From positions 62,001 through 126,000 of the forward strand of contig CANFOM010000001.1 of the NCBI GenBank assembly GCA_947448725.1: a DNA stretch of 64,000 bases. The letters are read 5' to 3'. Below the pieces are notes generated by a model. That model was not told the DNA's origin. It was given only the letters and a program-made list of their open reading frames with translations, and did no database searches. A program made the position numbers and the translations under genes. The stretch is from Bacteroidota bacterium (GTDB taxonomy: Bacteria; Bacteroidota; Bacteroidia; Chitinophagales; Chitinophagaceae). This document shows positions 51,961 to 60,855 of the stretch, piece after piece (within the stretch, counting starts at the first letter, position 1; each line of letters begins with the position of its first letter).

Positions 51961-53415
51961 CTAACGACCGGGCATATCCAAAGGCATATCTCTTTTAAGC
52001 ATTTCATCTTTCATGGCAATCTCCCAAGCAGTATTAAAAATAAAGCGTACTCTTTTTTCCATTAAATCAAAATTGATTTTATCAATAGTGTCTGATGGTT
52101 GATGGTAATCTCTATGGGTTCCATTAAAATAAAAAAGAACAGGAACGCCTTTGTTGGCAAAATTATAATGGTCGCTGCGGTAGTAAAAACGATTGGGATC
52201 CTTAGGGTCATTGAATCTTCTGTCTAGTTCGAGATGACCAGCTTCGGTATTAATTTTATTAGTTATTTTTTGTAAGTCGCTACTAATTTTTTCTTCACCA
52301 ATAATGTATACATAATTGTTAGAATCGCCTTTGTAAGTAGGATCAATTCGACCTACCATGTCAATATTTAAATCGGCTGTGGTTTTCTCTAAAGGAAATA
52401 CAGGGTGTTCTGAATAATATTTAGAACCCAATAAACCTTTTTCTTCCCCAGATACATTCATGAATACAATATTTCTTTTTGGCACAAAGCCATGTTTGGC
52501 AGCATTGGCAAAAGCCTCAGCTATGGCTACCACACTTGCTGTACCAGAGCCATCATCATCGGCACCATAATAGATGACGCCATTTTTAATGCCTTCATGA
52601 TCGTAATGGCTGGTAATAAATAAGTATTCATCTGTTTTTTCCTTAGCGGGTAAATAAGCAATCACATCGGCACTTGGAATTTCTTTGGTTTGTTGTTCGA
52701 CCGCCCATTCAATATAGGTAGCATACACCCCTTTTGGAAGTTCTTCCCACTCTTGATCTGAATAGGCTTTGCTGCCACCTACTAACTTGCTTCCAAAGCT
52801 TTTAGTTATTTTAAAATATGCAAAGCCAGTTGGCTTAACTGCTAACCTTGGTCGTCCAGAATTAATGCTAGAAACATTGGCAGCATCTTTTGCAATGATA
52901 ATCATGCCAGCAGCACCTAATTTTTGCGCTGCCATTACTTTTCTCAAACTATTCTCTTCATTTTCCAGCGCTACTAGTATTTTACCTTTTACATCCAACT
53001 TATTTTTTTCATTAAAATCGGCACCAACAAAAATGACTGCATTTGTTTTTAAGGCATTGGCTGGTAAATAAGAACTGTTGATCCAATAATCTTCATCCAA
53101 TGTGGCAGGCTCACCATTTATTTTTAATTCGGATTTACCTACTACATCTTGGTACAATGTAAAAGGCAATTTATAATTGCCATTATAGCCTGCCTTTAAA
53201 TTAAATTTTCTATACTGACTTATTAAATAAGCAGCTGCTTTTCTTTCGCCTTCGGTTCCCGTTTCTCTTCCTTGCATTTCGGCACTTGCTATAATACTTA
53301 AATGCGCTTTTAAGCCATCAGCCGTAATGGCTTTAGCGGCGGTTGATACATCTATTACTTGCGCCTGTGCTAAAGCACTTATCAGCAAAAAGTTTAAAAA
53401 TAATAATTTACGCAT
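51961..53415 (-). CDS. Secreted M28 family metallopeptidase with PA domain
   Basis: A 484-residue exported zinc peptidase. From the ATG at 53415 a signal peptide follows (MRKLLFLNFLLISALAQAQ). A PA domain sits in the middle (about residues 130-230, GKILVALENEEN). The metal site is HYDHEG, D in GADDDGSGT, E-E in SGEEKGLLGSKYYSEHP, D in NIDMVGR and H in THRDYHQPSD. Extending the frame upstream to 53517 would overlap rpiB and bury the signal peptide, so it is rejected. It is like the peptidase at 1812 but has no PDZ domain. Confidence 0.93.
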   Translation of the reverse strand: MRKLLFLNFLLISALAQAQVIDVSTAAKAITADGLKAHLSIIASAEMQGRETGTEGERKAAAYLISQYRKFNLKAGYNGNYKLPFTLYQDVVGKSELKINGEPATLDEDYWINSSYLPANALKTNAVIFVGADFNEKNKLDVKGKILVALENEENSLRKVMAAQKLGAAGMIIIAKDAANVSSINSGRPRLAVKPTGFAYFKITKSFGSKLVGGSKAYSDQEWEELPKGVYATYIEWAVEQQTKEIPSADVIAYLPAKEKTDEYLFITSHYDHEGIKNGVIYYGADDDGSGTASVVAIAEAFANAAKHGFVPKRNIVFMNVSGEEKGLLGSKYYSEHPVFPLEKTTADLNIDMVGRIDPTYKGDSNNYVYIIGEEKISSDLQKITNKINTEAGHLELDRRFNDPKDPNRFYYRSDHYNFANKGVPVLFYFNGTHRDYHQPSDTIDKINFDLMEKRVRFIFNTAWEIAMKDEMLKRDMPLDMPGR

Positions 53416-53470
53416 GGCTATTAATTTATTGTATAAAAATATTTTATTCTTGATTGGTTTACTTGCTTTG

Positions 53471-53923
53471 CTAGCAAGTAATTTTATTGACTCTATTTTG
53501 ATGTCTACCTCCTTCAAAAGGCGTCGTCATAAATTTTTCTATCATCTCTTTGGCCAAGTCTACTGCTACAAATCTTGCAGGGATGCAAATTACATTGGCG
53601 TTGTTATGTAATCGAACCAATTCGGCTACTTCGGTTTGCCAACATAAGCCTGCCCTAATTCCAGCATGCTTATTGGCGGTCATGGCGACACCATTGGCGC
53701 TGCCACAAAATAATATACCAAATGAAGTTTCATTATTTTCTACACTACTTGCTGTAGGATGAGCAAAGTCGGGATAATCTACGGAGTCGGTATTGTAGGT
53801 TCCAAAATCTTTGACAGCATAGCCTTTTTCTTCTAACCAAGTTTTGATCGCATTTTTATAATCAATGCCAGCATGGTCTGCGCCTAATGCAATGGGTTTG
53901 GTACTATCAAATACATATGACAT
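53471..53923 (-). CDS. rpiB: Ribose 5-phosphate isomerase B (RpiB/LacA family)
   Basis: Interconverts ribose 5-phosphate and ribulose 5-phosphate in the pentose phosphate pathway. The protein is 150 residues. It has G-A-D-H-A-G (D16, H17), the anion loop GILFCGSANGVAM with catalytic Cys73, NKHAGIRAGLCW and NVICIPARF. The Ser-Ala-Asn loop replaces the more usual Gly-Thr-Gly-Ile, as in other Bacteroidota. The stop overlaps a short perfect hairpin (53459-53481) without T-run. Confidence 0.92.
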   Translation of the reverse strand: MSYVFDSTKPIALGADHAGIDYKNAIKTWLEEKGYAVKDFGTYNTDSVDYPDFAHPTASSVENNETSFGILFCGSANGVAMTANKHAGIRAGLCWQTEVAELVRLHNNANVICIPARFVAVDLAKEMIEKFMTTPFEGGRHQNRVNKITC

Positions 53924-53989
53924 ATCTTTAAATTTTACTTGTATAAAATAGAAACATTTTTTTTAACGCTAAATTCTAAGCATTAAATT

Positions 53990-54841
53990 TTAATCCCATT
54001 CCTCTTCCGATTTCTTGATAGACTTATGAGCCCATCTTGAAACAAAGATGCTAAATTCAAATAAAGTATATAGTGGAATAAAGACAATTGTTTGACTATA
54101 CCAATCTGGGCTTGGCGTGATAAAAGCTGCTACAAATAAAATAATGACCACTGCATATTTACGGGTAGTGGTTAAAAATTTGGGGGTGATCAATCCAATT
54201 TTGGTTAATAGAAAAACTATTACAGGCAATTCAAAGGCAATGCCGCATCCTAATATTAAATTGGTAAGGTTATCTAGGTAATCGGCAAAAGTAGGAATGG
54301 TAGTAATTGCTCCTTTAGAACCTAGTTGAAAACCAGCCAAGAAATTGAAAGTGAAGGGACCAAGTACAAAAAAGCCGAATGCCGAACCCATGAAGAAAAA
54401 GAAAGACACCCAAAAAATCATGAACCTTGTATTTTTTACTTCTTTTTCTTTTAATGCTGGTTTTACAAAAGCCCATACTTGATAAAAAATATAAGGGAAG
54501 GCAATGATTAAACCTCCAACAAACGCCATACTAATACTACTCAAAAATTGACCTCCAAAAGTGGTACTTTGTAAGGATACTTTTACAGGCGGCATACATA
54601 GCGAATCTCCTAAATGCAACCAATGACTTAAATTGCAGAATGCTTTATAAGTTACAAAATCTGAATTTAATGGACCTGTAATAACGTTGTCCATAATCCA
54701 ATCTCTATAGATAAATATAACGATGGAAGTTATTAATACAGAAGATAAAGAACGTACAATAGTGCCTCTTAATACTTCAAGATGATCGATGAAAGACATC
54801 TCTGAATCATCACTTTTTTTAAATCGGTCAAATAGTGCCAT
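53990..54841 (-). CDS. tatC: Sec-independent protein translocase TatC
   Basis: Core receptor of the twin-arginine export system in the inner membrane. The 283-residue protein begins with FIDHLEVLRGTIVRSL, the signal-recognition N-terminus. Six hydrophobic spans follow, with FPYIFYQVWAFVKPALKEKE in the first cytoplasmic loop and FELPVIVFLLTKIGLI. The large loop after the first span (residues about 45-95) is longer than in E. coli TatC, as is usual in Bacteroidota. tatA/tatB are not in the window. Tat-type cargo is encoded at 30383, 33027, 33653 and 38862. Confidence 0.96.
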   Translation of the reverse strand: MALFDRFKKSDDSEMSFIDHLEVLRGTIVRSLSSVLITSIVIFIYRDWIMDNVITGPLNSDFVTYKAFCNLSHWLHLGDSLCMPPVKVSLQSTTFGGQFLSSISMAFVGGLIIAFPYIFYQVWAFVKPALKEKEVKNTRFMIFWVSFFFFMGSAFGFFVLGPFTFNFLAGFQLGSKGAITTIPTFADYLDNLTNLILGCGIAFELPVIVFLLTKIGLITPKFLTTTRKYAVVIILFVAAFITPSPDWYSQTIVFIPLYTLFEFSIFVSRWAHKSIKKSEEEWD

Positions 54842-54894
54842 GAATTGTTTTCAATGAGGGCTAAAGTTAAGGTTTATAGACGAAAATAGGGGGC

Positions 54895-54902
54895 CAAAGC
54901 TA
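54895..54902 (-). promoter_or_regulatory. Possible -7 promoter element for tatC
   Basis: The reverse strand reads TAGCTTTG, a match to TAnnTTTG, 53 bases before the tatC ATG in the short gap after the CNNM gene. Confidence 0.35.
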
Positions 54903-54910
54903 GAAAAATA

Positions 54911-56146
54911 TTAGCGAATGGTTATTTTAACCTTTTCAATACGGGTAGCACTTACAGCCAATATTTCGGCATCAAAATGCGTCAAATGGATAATGGTCCT
55001 AAGCTTTGGGATGGTCCCATGTTTGTGAATTAAATAGCCGCTTAAGGTTTCAGCAGAATCAGCTGAAAAATCTATTCCATATTTTTCATAGAGGTAATCA
55101 AGTTCTAAACGCCCGCTAAATATATACTCGGTTTCATTTATCTTTTTTTCAAGAAATTCCTGCTCATCGTATTCATCCTCAATCTCTCCAAAAATTTCCT
55201 CCAATACATCTTCCATGGTTACAATACCTGCAGTGCCTCCAAATTCATCTACCACCCAAGCAATACTTTTTCTCTTTTTTGAAAATAAATTAATTAAATC
55301 GGCTGCGTTCATACTTTCGGTTACTAGCGGAATAGAATGCAAAATGGCAGCTATATTTTTTGGCTTTTTAAACAAATCTAATTGATGTACATAGCCAACA
55401 ATAGTATCCAAAGTTTCTTCGTATACGATAAGCTTACTTAATTTTGTTTCCACAAAAAAAGCAGTTAACGCTTCAATGCTTGTTTGAAGTTCGATGCCTA
55501 TAATTTCTGTTCTAGGCACTAAGCATTCTCTAATTTTAATATCGGGGAGGCTTAAAGCATTTTCAAATAAATCCGTATTTAGATCCTGTTGTTCTTGTTG
55601 TTGTTTTGTTTGTTGTACAAAATGCGCCAAATCTACTTTGGTAAAAGCCTCTTTTTTATTACTTATCTGTACTTTAAATACATTGCGCAAAACCCATTGA
55701 GCTAAATTTACTAATAAGACTGTGATGGGTCTAAATAATAAATGAAAAAAATGAGCTACGGGCGCAAAAGTAGAAATCATAGATACGGCCCTAGCCTTGA
55801 AGATGGCTTTGGGTACTAGTTCTCCAATTAATAATATGACCAGGGTAGATAAAACCGTATTGCCCAGTAAGACGGAATAAGCGCCTAGGTGTAATTTTTC
55901 CCAAAGTAGTTGGTCTAAAAGTTGTTCAAATAAAATACCAAATACGACTAAGGAAATATTTAAGCCTATTAGACAAGTACCAATAAACTGAGTGGGGGCT
56001 TGTAAAAATTTTGCAATCATTTTTCCAGCTCTATTCCCTTGCTTTTTTTTAAGCTCCAAGCTTAATCTATTGGCACTAACGAAACCAATTTCATAGCCAG
56101 AGAAAAAGCCAATTAAAATAAGGGATGCTACGATTGCGAAAATCAT
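54911..56146 (-). CDS. CNNM/CBS-pair transporter-associated protein (hemolysin-C/CorC family)
   Basis: A 411-residue membrane protein: an N-terminal CNNM (DUF21) domain with three to four spans (about residues 1-165, FFSGYEIGFVSANRLSLELKK at the start), a CBS pair (about 200-315, with REC-L-V-P-R-T-E-I-I-G) and the C-terminal CorC_HlyC domain (about 325-411). VDEFGGTAGIVTMEDVLEEIFG is the typical end of the CBS pair. Members are linked to Mg2+ or other cation transport; the gliding protein GldE has the same build, so GldE cannot be excluded. 31 bases after the aldo/keto reductase gene. Confidence 0.9.
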   Translation of the reverse strand: MIFAIVASLILIGFFSGYEIGFVSANRLSLELKKKQGNRAGKMIAKFLQAPTQFIGTCLIGLNISLVVFGILFEQLLDQLLWEKLHLGAYSVLLGNTVLSTLVILLIGELVPKAIFKARAVSMISTFAPVAHFFHLLFRPITVLLVNLAQWVLRNVFKVQISNKKEAFTKVDLAHFVQQTKQQQEQQDLNTDLFENALSLPDIKIRECLVPRTEIIGIELQTSIEALTAFFVETKLSKLIVYEETLDTIVGYVHQLDLFKKPKNIAAILHSIPLVTESMNAADLINLFSKKRKSIAWVVDEFGGTAGIVTMEDVLEEIFGEIEDEYDEQEFLEKKINETEYIFSGRLELDYLYEKYGIDFSADSAETLSGYLIHKHGTIPKLRTIIHLTHFDAEILAVSATRIEKVKITIR

Positions 56147-56177
56147 AAATAGAGTTTATTGAATTCAAGGCTCGCCA

Positions 56178-57167
56178 TTACCACTCAGGCAATTTAGGTT
56201 TTGTTTCTATAATTCCTTCTATTTGTTCCATAATTTCTGGTGTAAGTAATACGGCAGTTTCTAAAGCAGTTAAATTATCAACCAATTGCGCTTTACTGGT
56301 AGCACCTAAAATAGCAGTTGTGACATTTTTATTTTTAATACACCAAGCAATACTTAAAGAAGCGGTACTTACTTTTAATGCTTTAGCGATAGCGCCTAAT
56401 TGCTGTACTCTTTTTACTTTGTCCTGCATCAACCATCTATCTCTTAACCATTCGAATCCTTCTATATGAAAACGAGAGCCTTCGGGTATTCCATCATTGT
56501 ACTTGCCGGTTAATAAGCCCGCAGCCAATGGACTCCAAATGGTAGTGCCCATGCCAATATTTTTGAATATTTCCAAGTAATCATTTTCCATTTTTTGACG
56601 CTCAAACAAATTGTACTGCGGCTGCTCCACTGATGGTCCAATTAAATGTAAGGCCGCAGCTGCGCGGTGGGCTTCCATAATTTCAACACCACTCCATTCA
56701 CTGGTACCCCAATATAAAATTTTACCTTGTTGTATGAGGGTGTTCATGGTTTGAACCACTTCTTCGATAGGGGTGGTTTTATCCGGGCGATGACAGTAAT
56801 ACAAATCGAGGTAATCGGTTTGCAATCTTTTTAGCGCTTCGTGACAGGCTTCTGTTAAATGCTTTCTGCTGAGTCCTGTTTGATTGGGTTTATTTTCTTT
56901 GCCTCTCCATCCAAAATAAGCTTTGGAGGAAAGTACGATAGATGTTCTGTCCCAATTTTTTTTACTCAAAACGCGGCCCATCATTTTTTCACTTTCTCCT
57001 AATGCATATACTTCGGCATTGTCAAAGAAATTAACACCAGCATCATAAGCAATACCCATTAACTCATCTGCAATGCTGTCATTGATCTGTTTATGAAAAG
57101 TAACCCAGCTTCCAAAACTTAAAGTACTAAGTTGTAGGCCGGTTTTACCCATTTTTCTGTATTCCAT
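56178..57167 (-). CDS. Aldo/keto reductase (voltage-gated K+ channel beta-like)
   Basis: NADPH-dependent reductase, TIM barrel, 329 residues. The catalytic tetrad is complete: D49 and Y54 (FFDNAEVYALGESE), Lys in VLSSKAYF (about 82) and His in LYYCHRPD (about 118). SPLAAGLLTGKY, and the C-terminal TAILGATSKAQL that binds the cofactor, match the AKR6/YghZ group. It lies between lptC and the CNNM gene and is the only metabolic enzyme in that envelope operon. The substrate is unknown. Confidence 0.93.
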   Translation of the reverse strand: MEYRKMGKTGLQLSTLSFGSWVTFHKQINDSIADELMGIAYDAGVNFFDNAEVYALGESEKMMGRVLSKKNWDRTSIVLSSKAYFGWRGKENKPNQTGLSRKHLTEACHEALKRLQTDYLDLYYCHRPDKTTPIEEVVQTMNTLIQQGKILYWGTSEWSGVEIMEAHRAAAALHLIGPSVEQPQYNLFERQKMENDYLEIFKNIGMGTTIWSPLAAGLLTGKYNDGIPEGSRFHIEGFEWLRDRWLMQDKVKRVQQLGAIAKALKVSTASLSIAWCIKNKNVTTAILGATSKAQLVDNLTALETAVLLTPEIMEQIEGIIETKPKLPEW

Positions 57168-57172
57168 TTTAA

Positions 57173-57769
57173 TTATTTTTTTGGATTAAAACCACTCGTG
57201 TCTGAAATAATTGCATAACTATTAGACTGTGGTTTAAAAATATGAATGTCTGTTAAATTTTGATTGGCCTCCAACCCTTTACCATATATCTTAGCAATAG
57301 GGTTATGTTGCTTTACAATAACATCTTTGTCGGTACTAAATTTACTGGTATTTTGATCCCAATACATTTCTTTACTCCACAGCGTATCCCCTAAAACATT
57401 GTATACCACTACGTCGTCTCTTAAAAACACTTTGTTCTCGTTCTCGATATAGTGTGCATATTGAGCAGTTAATTTGCTTTCCACGTTCAAGTTGTCTTTG
57501 TAAAAATCTGCTTTAATGGTGTTGGGAAATTCTACCATTCTGCCTTTGTCTTGTAAATACTTTTTCATCAATGGCGCTGTAAGTTTGGCACTTAGTTTTC
57601 CGTCGGTGCTGATGTAGATAGCAACATCTTTTCCAATATCAATGCCATCTTCTTTGGCACCTAATGCTTTTACATCGTTGATATTATTTTCACAGGACAA
57701 CATAAAAAAGCAGCTACCCATACAAGCAACTGCTAATCTAATTATTTTATAACAAGAAGTATTAATCAT
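57173..57769 (-). CDS. lptC: LPS export ABC transporter periplasmic protein LptC-like
   Basis: A 198-residue protein, probably a lipoprotein: hydrophobic N-terminus ending FFMLSC with C-E-N-N after it. The LptC-type beta-jellyroll is seen in VAIYISTDGKLSAKLTAPLM, KADFYKDNLNVESKLTAQYA and DDVVVYNVLGDTLWSKEMYWDQ, with a final SNSYAIISDTSGFNPKK. LptC passes lipopolysaccharide from LptBFG to LptA. The ATG at 57769 overlaps the stop of the upstream barrel gene by 8 bases; a start 27 bases earlier is not preferred. Confidence 0.85.
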   Translation of the reverse strand: MINTSCYKIIRLAVACMGSCFFMLSCENNINDVKALGAKEDGIDIGKDVAIYISTDGKLSAKLTAPLMKKYLQDKGRMVEFPNTIKADFYKDNLNVESKLTAQYAHYIENENKVFLRDDVVVYNVLGDTLWSKEMYWDQNTSKFSTDKDVIVKQHNPIAKIYGKGLEANQNLTDIHIFKPQSNSYAIISDTSGFNPKK

Positions 57770-59144
57770 ATTTGCGTTTATTAAACCAAATGTCACTTAA
57801 GCTATAGCCCAATGAAAATTGAACAAAGCCCTCTCTATAATTATTGACGCTGGTGCCTCTTTGTCCAATTTGCAAGGCTAAATTTAACAAACTATATTGA
57901 TTATCGTAGGAGCGATATTTTCTAATAGGTAAAGATAATCCAGTGGTAAAAGCAGAAACCTTTAAACCATTATTATCTATATTGATATAGTCTTTGCCAG
58001 TATAAAAACCAACTCTGTAAATAACAGTTGACCAATAATTTTCAAAATCAAAAGCATTGGGGCAATATTGAGCTGCTACTCTAATCATCCATGAATTTGA
58101 TAAATTATCCGGTTGGCCATAAAAAAGATAGTTGTCTTTCCAGGCTCTAGTAGAATATTCTATACCTACTACCCATTGATCATAGCTGCCTCTATTGCTT
58201 ACTTCTTTTTTATGCAATGCAAAACCAGCAGTATAAAGCGCAGGGATTAAAATTTTACCTGGATTATTTAATCGGAACAATACGGTATCTAAATTGGATT
58301 CTGCAGTACTTGAATAACTTCCTGTTGTGCGAAGACTGTCTTGCTGACCAGTCATAGATTGATCCAATGTAGCGGTAGCGCCAATGCTGATTAAATATTC
58401 AGTTCTCTCGTTAAGTTTTGGTCGCTTTACGACATGTATTGGAAATTCACTTTGTAGACCAAGATGTAAAAAAACACCACCAAATAAAGTATTGGTGTTG
58501 GCTAAAGATTGGTAAAAATAAGTGGAGTCGGGATTGTATTGAAATGATTTAATATTTTGAATTTTTTTCCTTCCAAAATTATATCCTGTATTAAAACCAA
58601 GACTTAGATACTTCCATGCTTTTCCAAAACCAAAGAAAACCTGATTGAGCCCTCCTTGTCCTAAATAACTATTGACAACGGTATCTCCACTTGGTATTGC
58701 TTTTAATTCGTCCAAAGAGTAATTAATTTCGGTGAGTGGTCTTAATCCAAACGCCATACCAATTTTTCTAGCCTTACTTAAGGGTATTCCTATGGCTAGA
58801 TAGTTGGGAACAAGATAGGTAGAGGAATAGCTAGAAACCGGTGTAGCACTTTTTAAAGTATTGCTGGTTAAACTAATACCTAAATCAAAAGTGGTCATAT
58901 AAATATTACCATAGGTAGCAGGATTGTTGAAATTGACACTTTGGCCAAAGCTACTATTCATGCTTGGCGAAAAAGCGGCCGAAAAACCACCCATAGCTTG
59001 GCTAGCTACATTCTGATTGTTTAAAATTTCATTGCCCAATCCATATCTAGAGAATGGTGAATTGATCTGAGCCTGGGTTGGGGTTAAAAAACAAACTAAA
59101 CCTAAGAAAGGGATTAACCTAATTATTTTTTTCGCAAATAGCAT
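57762..59144 (-). CDS. Outer-membrane beta-barrel protein, FadL/OMPP1-like
   Basis: A 460-residue exported protein: signal peptide (about 1-25, PTQAQ), then INSPFSRYGLGN, a start typical of a Bacteroidota family encoded between coaX and lptC. Many amphipathic strands follow (YLSLGFNTGYNFGRKK, FGGVFLHLGLQSEF, WVVGIEYSTRAW), ending FVQFSLGYSLSDIWFNKRKYD. NFNNPATYGN recalls the N-terminal 'NPA' of FadL-type channels, so transport of hydrophobic compounds is possible but unproven. It overlaps coaX by 26 bases. Confidence 0.8.
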   Translation of the reverse strand: MLFAKKIIRLIPFLGLVCFLTPTQAQINSPFSRYGLGNEILNNQNVASQAMGGFSAAFSPSMNSSFGQSVNFNNPATYGNIYMTTFDLGISLTSNTLKSATPVSSYSSTYLVPNYLAIGIPLSKARKIGMAFGLRPLTEINYSLDELKAIPSGDTVVNSYLGQGGLNQVFFGFGKAWKYLSLGFNTGYNFGRKKIQNIKSFQYNPDSTYFYQSLANTNTLFGGVFLHLGLQSEFPIHVVKRPKLNERTEYLISIGATATLDQSMTGQQDSLRTTGSYSSTAESNLDTVLFRLNNPGKILIPALYTAGFALHKKEVSNRGSYDQWVVGIEYSTRAWKDNYLFYGQPDNLSNSWMIRVAAQYCPNAFDFENYWSTVIYRVGFYTGKDYINIDNNGLKVSAFTTGLSLPIRKYRSYDNQYSLLNLALQIGQRGTSVNNYREGFVQFSLGYSLSDIWFNKRKYD

Positions 59145-59844
59145 AGAGTCCTTTAAATATTAAATTTTGGTCGGCAAATATCCTCTTTTTTAAGTGAGGT
59201 ACAAAATAACAAATGTCCCCCCCGGTTAATAGCACGTTAAATTTGGCATATTTCTCCTCATAGGCACCAATAATGCCATCTATTTCGGCTGCCATGCCCA
59301 AAATTACCCCACTTAAGAGGTTGGTTTTGGTGTCATAGCCAATCAATGTAAAGTCATTAGAAGGGTCAATTAGGGGCAATAAAGCAGTTTGTTCGTGCAT
59401 TGCTTTAAAACGCATTTGCATTCCCGGGGAAATACTACCTCCTAAAAAAGCAGGCTCGTTGTTTACAAAATTATAGGTGATACAAGTGCCCAAAGATATA
59501 ATAAGGTTGTGTTGATGGGGAAATTGATCCACTGCTGCTGCAGTCATGGCTAGCCTATCTGCTCCGATGGTTTCGGGTTTACCTACTGGGGTGGTAAAAT
59601 TTAGTAGGGTACTTGGTCCTAATAAATGAAATTTTGAATGTTTTGCTAAAACCAACTCAATGCCTTTATCGTGATGAATGACGGAGGATAGTATTGTTTT
59701 TTCAGGCTGGAATTCGCTGATCAAAGTTTCCATTTCCTGAATGGAACCATCCTTTAAAGTACGCAGTTCGACCAGCTCCTTTTTTATAAAAAAAGCTGCC
59801 TTTAATCGGGTGTTTCCAAAATCAAAACAAATGGCCTTAGACAT
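59119..59844 (-). CDS. coaX: Type III pantothenate kinase CoaX
   Basis: First step of coenzyme A synthesis, a K+- or NH4+-dependent ASKHA-fold kinase. From the ATG at 59844 the protein has 241 residues. The phosphate loop is DFGNTRLKAAFF (8-19), followed by GADRLAM and SLGTCITYNFV with the conserved Thr, then GGSISPGMQMRFKAMHE and LLTGGD. A frame open from 59913 would add 23 unrelated residues and start upstream of the promoter box, so it is rejected. It leads the coaX-barrel-lptC-AKR-CNNM run. Confidence 0.93.
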   Translation of the reverse strand: MSKAICFDFGNTRLKAAFFIKKELVELRTLKDGSIQEMETLISEFQPEKTILSSVIHHDKGIELVLAKHSKFHLLGPSTLLNFTTPVGKPETIGADRLAMTAAAVDQFPHQHNLIISLGTCITYNFVNNEPAFLGGSISPGMQMRFKAMHEQTALLPLIDPSNDFTLIGYDTKTNLLSGVILGMAAEIDGIIGAYEEKYAKFNVLLTGGDICYFVPHLKKRIFADQNLIFKGLYAICEKNN

Positions 59845-59860
59845 ATACTTGCTTGTAAGC

Positions 59861-59868
59861 CAAAAATA
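59861..59868 (-). promoter_or_regulatory. -7 promoter element for coaX
   Basis: The reverse strand reads TATTTTTG, a match to TAnnTTTG, 16 bases before the ATG at 59844. It supports that start over one at 59913. Confidence 0.5.
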
Positions 59869-59943
59869 ATCTCTTTGCAGCAAAGTTTGATTAAAACAAT
59901 AGGCAAGTTGCAAAAGTTTTCGGTTATTTGATGTAGAAAATAA

Positions 59944-60846
59944 ATGGCAATGAAAATTTCTGGGTTTAGTTATGTAAGAAACGGATTTGATTACGGTGTT
60001 CCTTTTATAGAGGCCATTAAATCGGCGCTGCCCATTTGTGATGAATTTATAATTGCAGTGGGCGATTCAACGGATGGTACTAGAGAAGCCATCCTTGACT
60101 TAAATTCAGACAAGGTTCGAATCATAGATACTATTTGGGACCCCCAATTAAAAACTGGAGGAAAGATTTTCGCACAACAAACTAATTTAGCATTAGACCA
60201 AATTACAGGGGATTGGGCTTTTCATATTCAAGCGGATGAAGTAATCCATGAAAAACAAATCAATCAAATAAAAGAAGCAATAGAACAACATGATGCCGAT
60301 AGCAAAGTAGATGGATTTATTTTGCCATTTTTACATTTTTGGGGCGGATACAATTACTATCGAAATTCTAGAAGAGTTCATAATTTTGAGGTTCGTATTT
60401 TTCGAAATAATATTGGTGCAAGATCTTATAGAGACTCGCAAGGATTTAGAAAGTACAGCTCTTTGGAAGCGTATCAAAATGCAACGGAAAAGGGAGAAAA
60501 GCTGCGCGTTAAATTAATTGCTGCCACGGTTTACCATTACAATGGGGTTAGACCACCGGTAGCCTTTAGAAAAAAAGCTCAAATGTTTGGCGAACAATAT
60601 TTGGAAAAAGAAGAAGTGGAAAAGCAATTAATTAAAATCAACTACGACTGGAATATCGTAGATCGAGTAGCTTTATTTAAAGGGGTGCATCCTTGCTATA
60701 TGCAGGAAAAGGTAAATGCACAAAATTGGGAATATGTTTTTGATAAAAGTAAAGCTAGATGGAAATTTAAAGACCGCTTGATACAGCCCATCGAAGACCT
60801 TCTTGGTTTTAAATTTGGGGAGTATAAAAACTATCAACTGATTTAA
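59944..60846 (+). CDS. Family 2 glycosyltransferase
   Basis: A GT-A fold transferase of 300 residues without membrane spans. The N-terminal SGFSYVRNGFDYGVPFIEAI is followed by ICDEFIIAVGDSTDGTREAIL (nucleotide-sugar binding, Asp in VGDSTDGT). The metal motif is in FHIQADEVIHEKQ (A-D-E). The conserved histidine segment is VYHYNGVRPPVAF. Donor and acceptor are unknown. It lies 9 bases before meaB on the same strand, probably by chance. Confidence 0.88.
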   Translation: MAMKISGFSYVRNGFDYGVPFIEAIKSALPICDEFIIAVGDSTDGTREAILDLNSDKVRIIDTIWDPQLKTGGKIFAQQTNLALDQITGDWAFHIQADEVIHEKQINQIKEAIEQHDADSKVDGFILPFLHFWGGYNYYRNSRRVHNFEVRIFRNNIGARSYRDSQGFRKYSSLEAYQNATEKGEKLRVKLIAATVYHYNGVRPPVAFRKKAQMFGEQYLEKEEVEKQLIKINYDWNIVDRVALFKGVHPCYMQEKVNAQNWEYVFDKSKARWKFKDRLIQPIEDLLGFKFGEYKNYQLI

Positions 60847-60855
60847 TAAAATTGA

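Noticed and set aside
53459..53481. 8-bp perfect inverted repeat at the rpiB stop codon, considered as a terminator
   Set aside because: No T-run follows on the reverse strand and the stem is AT-rich; left as a note in the rpiB entry.
53416..53517. N-terminal extension of the second M28 peptidase
   Set aside because: It would overlap rpiB and place extra residues before an obvious signal peptide.
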